DNA of 64,000 bases from Synergistales bacterium (GTDB lineage Bacteria; Synergistota; Synergistia; Synergistales; Aminobacteriaceae): positions 35,803 through 99,802 of the forward strand of contig BNVH01000002.1 in NCBI GenBank assembly GCA_025997955.1. The letters are read 5' to 3'. Positions 50,201 through 56,321 of the stretch are shown here, in pieces (position 1 is the stretch's first letter; every line of letters begins with the position of its first letter). The notes under the pieces were generated by a model. The model was given only the letters and a program-made list of their open reading frames with translations, was not told the origin of the DNA and did no database searches. The position numbers and the translations under genes were made by a program.

Positions 50201-51653
50201 GTATTGGCGCGGCGGGGGCGTATTTTTCTTTGCTTGGCGCAGACGACGCCATCGAACTGACTCCGCTCGTCGGGGACGATTCGGTCAAGAACGTGAACGA
50301 GGAAAACTCTAGCGGCTTGCTATTGAGTTTGTTCGCGACAAGCGCAAGTTCTGAGGCAAAATCCAAGGTTATCGAACCATCGTAAGATTTGCCCGTATCG
50401 GGGTTTAAAAAGAATTGGCCTATCTCCACCCTTTTGCCTGCCACAGCGGACGGGGAAATGTTGTACCAGTTCTCGGAGTCATAAAAAACCGTGTCGGCTC
50501 CGTTTAGACCCCTCTCTGGCCACACATCCTCCCATGCCGGATTAAGTTTTGCCGTGACGGACACGTTGGCGTCGTTCAAAGGTGCGGATACGGGCGGGAA
50601 CCTGCTAAAGGCGAACTTCAGTATCATCTTGTCCCCGACGTCATATTGGCTTATATCGTTTATCTTTACCGCCGCGGATGGTATATTGAAGCCGAGATTA
50701 CTGTAAACAGGGTTCCCGGATATGCCGACGCCCGATATGACAAGGTTGCTGTCGGAGAAGGTGTTTGTATCTCCCACATATGAGAGAGTCGAGCTCTTAG
50801 CGGAGAACGTCACGTTGCCCGTGCCGCTGTCGACGTCCGTCACCTCAAGCAGAACGCTCGCCGTAAGAGCCTGATTCGTCGAGTCTAAAGCGGACTGATC
50901 TATGTCGAGAGGCGTTATTGGATTGCTGAAACCATAGACCTGCTGCACCCATGCGCCGCCCATCGAATTCTCTTTGAGCGTTATACCGTAGTCGCCTATC
51001 GGCAAACCATCAATTTTTACGAGCGCCCCGACGGAGTCGTTTGAGTATGTGTTTTTGAGCGCCCATTCATTTTTTACGCAGGTGAAGATATGACTCTTTT
51101 GAACCTCAGCCTCTCCGGTGTCAGTGGCCCACAAAGATATTTTGTAGTTTCCCTCGCCTTTTGTTCCTGACATCGCGCCGCGAACTAACACGTGCGTGTC
51201 GAGGTCGCTCGTGCTGCTCAAGACAGACGCGTCCCCGCTCAGCAATTTTTTGCGGTTAAACTGCGTTGTGTTGGCTATCCTGTTTATTTCTTCTTTTAGC
51301 TGGTCGATTTCGCTTTGTATGTGAGCGCGGTCTTGAGCGGTGAACGTATCGTTGGCCGCCTGAACGGAGAGCTCGCGCATTCTCTGCAATATGGAATGAG
51401 TCTCGCTAAGCGCGCCTTCCGCTGTCTGAATCATGGAGATTCCATCCTGCGAGTTGCGCGTGGCTTGGTCGAGTCCGCGAATCTGCGCGCGTATCTTCTC
51501 GGATATAGCGAGCCCCGCCGCGTCGTCGGCGGCCGAATTGATACGAAGCCCGCTTGAGAGCTTTTGAATAGATCTCTCAAGTGAATTATATGTACGCTTC
51601 AGCACGTTATTGGTCATAAGCGCTGGGAGATTGTTGTTGACTACCATAGACAT
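47232..51653 (-). CDS. Chimeric protein: flagellin N-terminus, M6-type metalloprotease, Ig-like repeats and Synergist-CTERM anchor
   Basis: 1473 residues. About 1-190 are a canonical flagellin D0/D1 (NNNLPALMTNNVLKRTYNS, GLRINSAADDAAGLAISEKI, NSQDGISMIQTAEGAL). About 190-540 are unrecognised, probably beta-rich. About 540-890 are an M6-like protease: HELGH at 689-693, then SLFGFPDLY, with one residue more than the usual HExxHxxGxPD, and the Met-turn GLWSLMAGGSW about 22 residues on. Two 110-residue Ig-like (Big2) repeats follow, and the protein ends GGCNS, hydrophobic stretch, RLRKR, the Synergist-CTERM pattern. No flagellin C-terminus exists in any frame up to sir2. ATG 51653 has GGAGGGA seven bases upstream. 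It lies 23 bases after idi. Surface display or secretion is inferred. Confidence 0.85.
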   Translation of the reverse strand: MSMVVNNNLPALMTNNVLKRTYNSLERSIQKLSSGLRINSAADDAAGLAISEKIRAQIRGLDQATRNSQDGISMIQTAEGALSETHSILQRMRELSVQAANDTFTAQDRAHIQSEIDQLKEEINRIANTTQFNRKKLLSGDASVLSSTSDLDTHVLVRGAMSGTKGEGNYKISLWATDTGEAEVQKSHIFTCVKNEWALKNTYSNDSVGALVKIDGLPIGDYGITLKENSMGGAWVQQVYGFSNPITPLDIDQSALDSTNQALTASVLLEVTDVDSGTGNVTFSAKSSTLSYVGDTNTFSDSNLVISGVGISGNPVYSNLGFNIPSAAVKINDISQYDVGDKMILKFAFSRFPPVSAPLNDANVSVTAKLNPAWEDVWPERGLNGADTVFYDSENWYNISPSAVAGKRVEIGQFFLNPDTGKSYDGSITLDFASELALVANKLNSKPLEFSSFTFLTESSPTSGVSSMASSAPSKEKYAPAAPIQRKGVVIYAKFPSDSNVNFLNFGANTAAEALFLHNYMFDTTPGAASVASFYSDNTAGSAMIVPAAETQGTVNDGVIIVNLTGSHGNWQRASNLQTYLNAFIKPVLEAAKGYINFGSFDTNNDNNIDSNELFIGIVVQGAETSYNGGGGVPSVWGVAWSFYTSASGDFLNNNVVPGKQITGFFNQGSHHAASSSSYHALTIGIGAHELGHSLFGFPDLYNTGSGTANGLGLWSLMAGGSWSTKPGQYSGAVPSMIDPYCLYSAGLATPEATLTKNSNGTYTATGSTGIYKINTDVANQYFLLQPRTNVGRDEGTFQDYGMDKTGGYAGKGLLILHVDESITGSFNASQAHPGRAVEEAHGGGFHLLSSYTGTTSNSGGWGDLFGNGTKNEFSNTTDPNTRLYASSTSAFPSGQTTVSDIRIYDIEPVGAATDNSMRFKMGTGALIDIISIDITDASTSTAITSVSFNVGDTKNLSHLKAPANPSGVFRYTWSSSNTSVVNVSPTNAASATITGASVGTAVIALKVEQDADSDSTYETTKTDTITVTVTTTPPPTVPLTAVDITDASNTPITGAVSLNVGGTQGLSHLKTPANASDVFRYTWTISAPAVVSVSPTNATTSTINALAAGSAAITLTVEQDADSDSIYETTRTDTINVTVTSPGTVTQDYTLNPVSVTSYEGATDIYFTVWPKSESDPVASGGVWLSSNTAVGTVVATTPSSGGRYRGVATATGVGSATITYTAGAKFGSAVLRVIARVNLSSPAPGFISETPIALSPTVGVIDSDNATAPESQFYRPEAVTLYEYQSDSFVPVAAELTVVGSPRIFEITYDNSNPVANKEPAVEAKISISSGVESLPDIDAFFAKYGVYKQIGDKVFDLVKIAKDAGIPLNDVFTLINAETGVVVDVSLCFVDSDTARVAAGNIDGRARILVYDGNLDGKWSDPLFIAEKGATYNPVPDNGEADTSRSGGCNSMSVIWAGVLMCALLRLRKR
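48225..48880 (-). repeat. Two 330-base tandem Ig-like repeats
   Basis: The block TGTCTGTTCTGGTGGTCTCG at 48251 recurs at 48581 with one change, giving a period of 330 bases (110 codons). Each unit encodes TDASxT...FRYTW...VxVSPTNA...VEQDADSDSxYET. The units are similar enough to recombine. Confidence 0.85.
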
Positions 51654-51676
51654 AGCAAGATCCCTCCATGTAAACT

Positions 51677-52210
51677 TCAGTGCAGTGCAAGAATGGCGTC
51701 TAACACGCGCGGCGCCGCGATCAGAAACCACGATGCGAACGTTGTCGGTTGTTCGCGTAAGCAGCGCGCAAGCTCTTCAAACTCCACCCACTTGACGACG
51801 TCTATTTCTTCCTCGTCTATGGTGAGCGCGCCGTCATAATCGACCACAAACACATGATCGTACTCGTATTCGTATAAAGTGTCCTGAAATTTATGCATAT
51901 ACACGAAAGAAAACAGTTCTTTGGCGTTCACACCGGCGGCGCCCAATTCCTCCTCCATGCGCCGCAAAACCGCCTCCTCGGTGCGCTCTCCTACTCTGGG
52001 ATGGGAGCAGCACGCGTTTGCCAACAGACCACCGGAGTGATATTTACGCGTAGATCTCCGCTGAATCAGCATCTTGTCTTCGTGATAGACAAAAACCGAA
52101 AACGCGCGATGCAGTTTGGGAGACTGATGAGCTTCGATTTTTCCCGCGGCTCCAACCTGATTGTCGAACACATCGACCAGAATTATTTTTTCACTTTCTG
52201 TTTTTTCCAT
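51677..52210 (-). CDS. idi: Isopentenyl-diphosphate delta-isomerase, type I
   Basis: Nudix-fold enzyme interconverting isopentenyl and dimethylallyl diphosphate. Motifs over 177 residues: HRAFSVFVYHEDKMLIQRRS near 34-53, the active-site Cys in LLANACCSHPRVGE near 62-75, and the active-site Glu region YEYEYDHVF...IDEEEIDVVKW near 112-142. The start ATG 52210 has a weak site; a much better AAAGGAGG at 52258-52265 on this strand has no start codon at the right distance. It is the first gene of the operon with the chimeric flagellin, sir2 and larB. Confidence 0.92.
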   Translation of the reverse strand: MEKTESEKIILVDVFDNQVGAAGKIEAHQSPKLHRAFSVFVYHEDKMLIQRRSTRKYHSGGLLANACCSHPRVGERTEEAVLRRMEEELGAAGVNAKELFSFVYMHKFQDTLYEYEYDHVFVVDYDGALTIDEEEIDVVKWVEFEELARCLREQPTTFASWFLIAAPRVLDAILALH

Positions 52211-52264
52211 GAATAATCCATTCGCGTCGGTAAATACATCGCTACGCGAGTGTTGGCCTCCTTT

Positions 52265-52308
52265 CTGGTTTGACGCGCTATAATTTTTTGTTTAGCGCGT
52301 CAAACCAG
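52265..52308. promoter_or_regulatory. Perfect 16-base inverted repeat between divergent genes
   Basis: CTGGTTTGACGCGCTA (52265-52280) pairs perfectly with TAGCGCGTCAAACCAG (52293-52308) around TAATTTTTTGTT. It lies between idi (minus) and the kinase-like gene (plus). The T run is in the loop, so it is not a standard terminator. An operator or an mRNA hairpin are both possible. Confidence 0.8.
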
Positions 52309-52335
52309 ATTACTTTAGCATCTTTTTTTATGAAA

Positions 52336-52344
52336 TGCTATAAT
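52336..52344 (+). promoter_or_regulatory. Extended -10 promoter of the kinase-like gene
   Basis: TGCTATAAT, TATAAT at 52339-52344. The best -35-like hexamer, TTAGCA, has a longer than ideal spacer. Transcription would start about 20 bases before the AGAGGTGAC ribosome site. Confidence 0.55.
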
Positions 52345-52371
52345 ATATAAAATTCGCAGAGGTGACATTAT

Positions 52372-53241
52372 ATGGATCACAGTAGCGCCGCGCAAAAAAT
52401 CACCGAAGACGTAATGAAGTTCGCCGGCTGCGTATGGCACGTGGATGGCGTACCTCAGAATCTTAGCGCTATCGACTACGAATCAATAGCAGACAAGGCA
52501 TTCAATGACCTGACAAAGGGCAAAACTCATGCGAAACTGCTGATTCGATTAGCCGGCCAGTCGGGAAGCGGCAAAACGACGCAGCTTCTGCCTGCCGCTT
52601 TGGAAATGTTCAAGACGCGCCGCGTCGCGCCTATTCACGTTGCCGTGCGTGTGTTCGCGCCGTATCATCCTTTTTACGACGAGATCGAGCGAATGGACAA
52701 GTCGAGAATACGCGAGAATACGAACGAATTCGCGCTTGTTCTGCTGTTTATGACAACGCTTAGGTTTATCCGAAACGATTACCCGGTCATATTGGAGACC
52801 AACTTGCTTGATCAGTCGTTTGAGGAGGGTATAACAACGTTGCTGCTGGAAAAGGGTTATGAGTTTGACATCCACCTGCTTGCGGTCAGCAAAACCATAT
52901 CGGACTCGTTTATCGAAAAAAGAGCGGCTCACTCGCTCTGTGAGGGCGGACGATACGTCTCCGAGAAATCGTCGGACTATTTTTACAACTCCATACCTGT
53001 CGCTATTGAATATCTAAGAGCAAAATGCCCGAAAGCAGGCATTGTAATATGGAGCGCCTTCGACGCCGCCCCTGTGTTCGTCGGTCGTGTGGGCGACGAC
53101 GAAGCTATGGATACATTACAAAAATGTAGGGAAAGTAAAGCCCCTTTGCGCGTTTTGGAGGAGTCGGATTTGCTAAGGGGCAAAAAAGACTGGTTTATCA
53201 AACACTATCCGGAATCTGAATCTCTGGATGGTTCTTTTTGA
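52372..53241 (+). CDS. Zeta-toxin-like P-loop kinase
   Basis: A 289-residue protein with the Walker A motif GQSGSGKT at residues 62-69, followed by the pattern of zeta-toxin/chloramphenicol-phosphotransferase kinases: VPVHVAVR-type strand after it, YPVILETNL near 140 and a lid region FIEKRAAHSLCEGGRYV near 180-196. Zeta toxins phosphorylate UDP-sugars, but related P-loop kinases act on other small molecules. No epsilon antitoxin is adjacent. The 3' end overlaps that of the convergent phosphotransferase gene by 44 bases. The ATG follows GAGGTGAC. Confidence 0.65.
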   Translation: MDHSSAAQKITEDVMKFAGCVWHVDGVPQNLSAIDYESIADKAFNDLTKGKTHAKLLIRLAGQSGSGKTTQLLPAALEMFKTRRVAPIHVAVRVFAPYHPFYDEIERMDKSRIRENTNEFALVLLFMTTLRFIRNDYPVILETNLLDQSFEEGITTLLLEKGYEFDIHLLAVSKTISDSFIEKRAAHSLCEGGRYVSEKSSDYFYNSIPVAIEYLRAKCPKAGIVIWSAFDAAPVFVGRVGDDEAMDTLQKCRESKAPLRVLEESDLLRGKKDWFIKHYPESESLDGSF

Positions 53242-54031
53242 TGTAGCCTATATAGCCGGTCTCTATGTCGTTCCATACCGCCACAAGGCGATCAATTATC
53301 CCAACGTTAGCCACAGAGCCGGACACGTCCTCGTAACTCTTGATCATTATATCCTTGAACTCGCGCTTGCTTCTTCCGACAATTCGGGAAACATCCAAAT
53401 ATTGGGAACCGAAACCCGCAAAGCAAAAATCTATCACCCCCGCGACCTCGTCGTTTTCGTCGAGTATTATATTTCCTGGATTGAGGTCGCCGTGAATCAG
53501 CCTAGAGTTATCCTCGCCGGATTTCAGGTAGTCATGGTGCCCGAGGCTTCGGTCGTCAAAGTGAGTGTCCGCGAGTTCACCCAAAAAATCTGATAGATTC
53601 ATGCGTCCTTCACTCGGCAGGCGCGACGGTTCTATTTCCCCAAGCTCTCGGATAAATTTAGAGATGTCGTAGGCAATATTTGTCATAGCCTGTCTCGACA
53701 GGTGTTTCATACGATCTGTGAGGCAGTAGCCGCGTATTTTTCTATGCATACTAAAAGGACGGCCTTCGTCATAAAACAACTTGAGTTTCGGCGTCATAAA
53801 CGAAGTTTTGCCGTGGATAAACTCACAGAACGCACAGTCCTTCACCAGCATCTTGGAGAAAAAATCGTTTCGCGGAAAACGGAAGAAAAACGCGTCGTCC
53901 TTGGTGGTTACTTCGATGACGATATTCGTCCATCCTGTTATTATGTGACGGGTCGACGCTATATCCTCTTTCGGAATAATTCTTTCGATGATTCCATCCA
54001 AGTCGTCATTCATCGTAAAAAATTTCTGCAT
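53198..54031 (-). CDS. Aminoglycoside-phosphotransferase-like kinase
   Basis: 277 residues of the APH/choline kinase fold. The Brenner motif RLIHGDLNPGNIILDENDE near residues 184-202 carries the catalytic Asp, and VAGVIDFCFAGFGSQYLDVSR just after it contains the metal-binding DF. The substrate is unknown: choline, homoserine, spectinomycin-type drugs and sugars all fit the fold. ATG 54031 (MQKFFTMNDDL) follows AGGAAGAGGT; the longer frame to 54055 is rejected. It converges with, and overlaps by 44 bases, the zeta-like kinase gene. Confidence 0.78.
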   Translation of the reverse strand: MQKFFTMNDDLDGIIERIIPKEDIASTRHIITGWTNIVIEVTTKDDAFFFRFPRNDFFSKMLVKDCAFCEFIHGKTSFMTPKLKLFYDEGRPFSMHRKIRGYCLTDRMKHLSRQAMTNIAYDISKFIRELGEIEPSRLPSEGRMNLSDFLGELADTHFDDRSLGHHDYLKSGEDNSRLIHGDLNPGNIILDENDEVAGVIDFCFAGFGSQYLDVSRIVGRSKREFKDIMIKSYEDVSGSVANVGIIDRLVAVWNDIETGYIGYIKKNHPEIQIPDSV

Positions 54032-54056
54032 GTTACCTCTTCCTTTCATAGTCATA

Positions 54057-54078
54057 AAGACGCGACTAATCGCGTCTT
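54057..54078 (-). promoter_or_regulatory. Leader hairpin before the phosphotransferase gene
   Basis: AAGACGCGA (54057-54065) and TCGCGTCTT (54070-54078) pair perfectly over nine bases with loop CTAA, 26 bases ahead of the start codon in the 114-base leader. On the minus strand it is followed by TTATGACT rather than a long T run, so it could be an attenuator or a translation-modulating structure. Confidence 0.55.
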
Positions 54079-54096
54079 ACCTTTTGTCCGTGTTCA

Positions 54097-54132
54097 TTGC
54101 TGCTCCGCCTTCGCCACTTCCGCGCACTTTTT
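54097..54132 (-). pseudogene. Fragment of a second flavodoxin gene
   Basis: On the minus strand these 36 bases encode KKCAEVAKAEQQ followed by a stop. They match 34 of 36 bases of the flavodoxin gene's own stretch at 55802-55837 (KKCTEVAKAEQQ). Similarity ends sharply on both sides. It lies in the leader of the phosphotransferase gene. Confidence 0.7.
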
Positions 54133-54152
54133 TATGTTATTTCTGAATAATT

Positions 54153-54180
54153 ATTATAACAAACAACAAGTAAGTCGCAA
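54153..54180 (-). promoter_or_regulatory. Sigma-70 promoter of the phosphotransferase gene
   Basis: TTGCGA (54175-54180), a 16-base spacer and a perfect TATAAT (54153-54158) on the minus strand. Transcription would pass through the flavodoxin fragment and the hairpin before the gene. Confidence 0.65.
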
Positions 54181-54195
54181 CAAATACTATGACCA

Positions 54196-55527
54196 TCAAA
54201 ACATCATCTGCTGCTCTATCCCTTTGACGTTGATAGCTTTAGGGCTCATGGGGCAAATTGCGTAGCATGCCCCGCAGCCTATACAATGAAAGGCGTTCAC
54301 TTCTGGTATTTTCAACCCGTTCGCTCCGTCTGCCATAAAAATAGCTTCCTTCGGGCAGGCTTTCGCGCATAAGTCGCAAGGCTTGTTCTCCTTTATCACA
54401 CGGCACAGCGGCGAGTCAAAAACCGCTTCTCCAATCTTTAGCCACTGTTTGTTTTCAAGGGTCAAATGCCGCAGCGCGCCTGACGGGCAGACGGCGTTGC
54501 AGGCGGCGCAATCGTATCGGCAGCCCGAATTGGCGTAATTGAGCCTGACGGGGCCTAGCAAAGCGGAGGGTTTGATTATGTCAACGGGACAACTTATCGC
54601 GCAGAGCCGGCAGCTTGTGCATTTTTTGACAAAACTCTCTCTATCGGACGCCCCGGGAGGAAATACCATGCCCTCCGTGTTGTTTCCGAGGCGCGCCAAT
54701 GCCCGAACGGGACGCGCGAGAGCGTATCCAGACGCCGCCGCGCCGAAGACGGCCGCGCATCCCTTGATAAGAAAAGCTCTGCGCGAGTCGTCCGCAACGA
54801 CGCCCGAAAACGTGACGCTGCCGCGCGGACAGAGCGAGAGGCAATTCAGACAACGCACGCAGCGCTCGTTGTCGAGCGTCCGTTTTTGACTGTCGATGCA
54901 GCCTGTTGGGCAATTTGTCTCGCAAAGCCCGCAGCCGACGCAAGTTTCATTTATACGCAGCTGGTAGACTCCATGTTTTGCGCATAGCCCTAAAATGGCG
55001 CCCACGGGACAAACGGCCGCGCAATAAAGGCGCTTTTTCCAAAATACGAGCGCTATGAGTGCGACCAGCAGCCATGTTTCGCCTGTGAGAATACCGGCAA
55101 AACGCGAGAACGGGTCGAGCAGTCTGAAAAATATCGCCCATCCTCCGGCCAGAAATAAAAATGACGCAACGGCTATTCCATATCGCGCGATTTTGGCGTT
55201 TGGAATAGACGAGTGATTTTTTTTAAATATTATTCCGATAACATCTTGCAGCGCGCCGAGCGGACAGAGAACTGAGCAGAAGTAGCGGCCAAAAAGAAAC
55301 GTCGCCCCAAGCAGCGCCGTCAACAAAATCAAGCCGCTCATGGAGAATTCCGTTGATAGCCTGACAAACATCGGCCCAGGCTGTATCGACGCCACAATGG
55401 CCGCCGATTTCCCGCCGCCGAGTATACAGAGCGCGGTCAGCAAGAAAAATCCGGCGGCAACAGCGATTCTGACGCGGCGGTACGCTTTACGGTATGCCAA
55501 TCTTGCCAAGCCACGCCAAAATATCAT
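54196..55527 (-). CDS. NapH-like membrane polyferredoxin
   Basis: 443 residues joining a membrane part to an iron-sulfur part. Hydrophobic helices lie near 19-37, 60-85, 112-135 and 140-165, with two Cys clusters (CSVLCP near 85 and CAAVCPVGAILGLC near 169), as in NapH. Then six further Cys motifs such as CVGCGLCETNCP, CVRCLNCLSLCP, CTSCRLCAISCP and CIGCGACYAICP bind [4Fe-4S] clusters. DDSRRAFLIKGCAAVFGAAASGYALA in the middle looks like a NapG-type twin-arginine anchor now fused inside. It probably moves electrons across or along the membrane. The start overlaps the flavodoxin gene by 41 bases, so the two are coupled. Confidence 0.85.
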   Translation of the reverse strand: MIFWRGLARLAYRKAYRRVRIAVAAGFFLLTALCILGGGKSAAIVASIQPGPMFVRLSTEFSMSGLILLTALLGATFLFGRYFCSVLCPLGALQDVIGIIFKKNHSSIPNAKIARYGIAVASFLFLAGGWAIFFRLLDPFSRFAGILTGETWLLVALIALVFWKKRLYCAAVCPVGAILGLCAKHGVYQLRINETCVGCGLCETNCPTGCIDSQKRTLDNERCVRCLNCLSLCPRGSVTFSGVVADDSRRAFLIKGCAAVFGAAASGYALARPVRALARLGNNTEGMVFPPGASDRESFVKKCTSCRLCAISCPVDIIKPSALLGPVRLNYANSGCRYDCAACNAVCPSGALRHLTLENKQWLKIGEAVFDSPLCRVIKENKPCDLCAKACPKEAIFMADGANGLKIPEVNAFHCIGCGACYAICPMSPKAINVKGIEQQMMF

Positions 55528-56065
55528 TTTGAGAATTTTTTACTCTCGACCCGCTCGTCTCAAAACCATCGAGTATCGTCGCCTTTGGGGACAGTTTGGC
55601 TATGTCCTGGACGCTTCTACCGAAACGGCTTCCTCCGTGCGTGCAGAAAGGAATTATTGTCTTGCCGGAAAAATCATATTTCTCGAAAAAAGTGAAAAGC
55701 GCCATAGGGAGCGTGCCCCACCAGTTTGGGTATCCGACGAAAACAACGTCATAAGAAGCCATATTAGGAACATCCTCCGCCAACTGCGGCCTTGCGTTGC
55801 TTTGCTGTTCCGCCTTCGCCACTTCCGTGCACTTTTTATAGTCGGCCGGATACGGATTTTTCACCGTCAGCGCGAAAATATCGCCGCCCACCTTCTCATG
55901 AATTCGCTCCGCGACTTCGCGCGTGTTGCCGGAGTGCGAAAAATAAACCACCAAGATTTTCTTGGGCTCCTCAGCCGAGCCCGCGGCCCAGCATTCGCCC
56001 CAACAGAACACGAGAGAAAAAGCCAATATCACCGATGCGAGCGCCGTCAATAATGTTCCTTTCAT
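55487..56065 (-). CDS. Exported flavodoxin
   Basis: 192 residues: a signal peptide (about 1-28, hydrophobic and ending around CWAAG) and a flavodoxin domain with the FMN phosphate loop VVYFSHSGNTREVAERI near 41-57, YDVVFVGYPNWWGTLPMALF near 105-124 and FCTHGGSRFGRSVQDI near 140-155. It should be a periplasmic FMN protein, possibly lipid-anchored, exchanging electrons with the polyferredoxin encoded next to it. ATG 56065 follows GGAGGG; a longer frame to 56080 is open but lacks a site. Confidence 0.87.
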   Translation of the reverse strand: MKGTLLTALASVILAFSLVFCWGECWAAGSAEEPKKILVVYFSHSGNTREVAERIHEKVGGDIFALTVKNPYPADYKKCTEVAKAEQQSNARPQLAEDVPNMASYDVVFVGYPNWWGTLPMALFTFFEKYDFSGKTIIPFCTHGGSRFGRSVQDIAKLSPKATILDGFETSGSRVKNSQNDILAWLGKIGIP

Positions 56066-56172
56066 GTATATACCCTCCAAATATTAAATTGGTCCGCAAA
56101 TTCAGACTTCTTTAATTTTACATCAAGATGAGGCAATATTGCCGCAAGCGTATCATATGCGCGTCAAGCTAC

Positions 56173-56201
56173 TTGAGCAACGACATGTGAAATGATATAC
56201 T
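56173..56201 (+). promoter_or_regulatory. Sigma-70 promoter of the mut operon
   Basis: TTGAGC (56173-56178), a spacer of exactly 17 bases and TATACT (56196-56201). The start of the message lies about 110 bases before mutA. No cobalamin riboswitch motif is recognised in this leader. Confidence 0.65.
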
Positions 56202-56321
56202 CAAAACTACGTTCAAAGCAATTTGGGCAATATATTGCGAGGTATCTGGGCGTTGGTGTTTTTGTGGAGAGTGACCGCGTTGCGATTTCTCTCTTTTTAA
56301 TATATGGAGGAGGTGTAGTCA

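Noticed and set aside
56081..56321. Cobalamin riboswitch before the mutase genes
   Set aside because: No conserved B12-box sequence is seen in the roughly 240-base leader; a normal promoter and ribosome site account for it.
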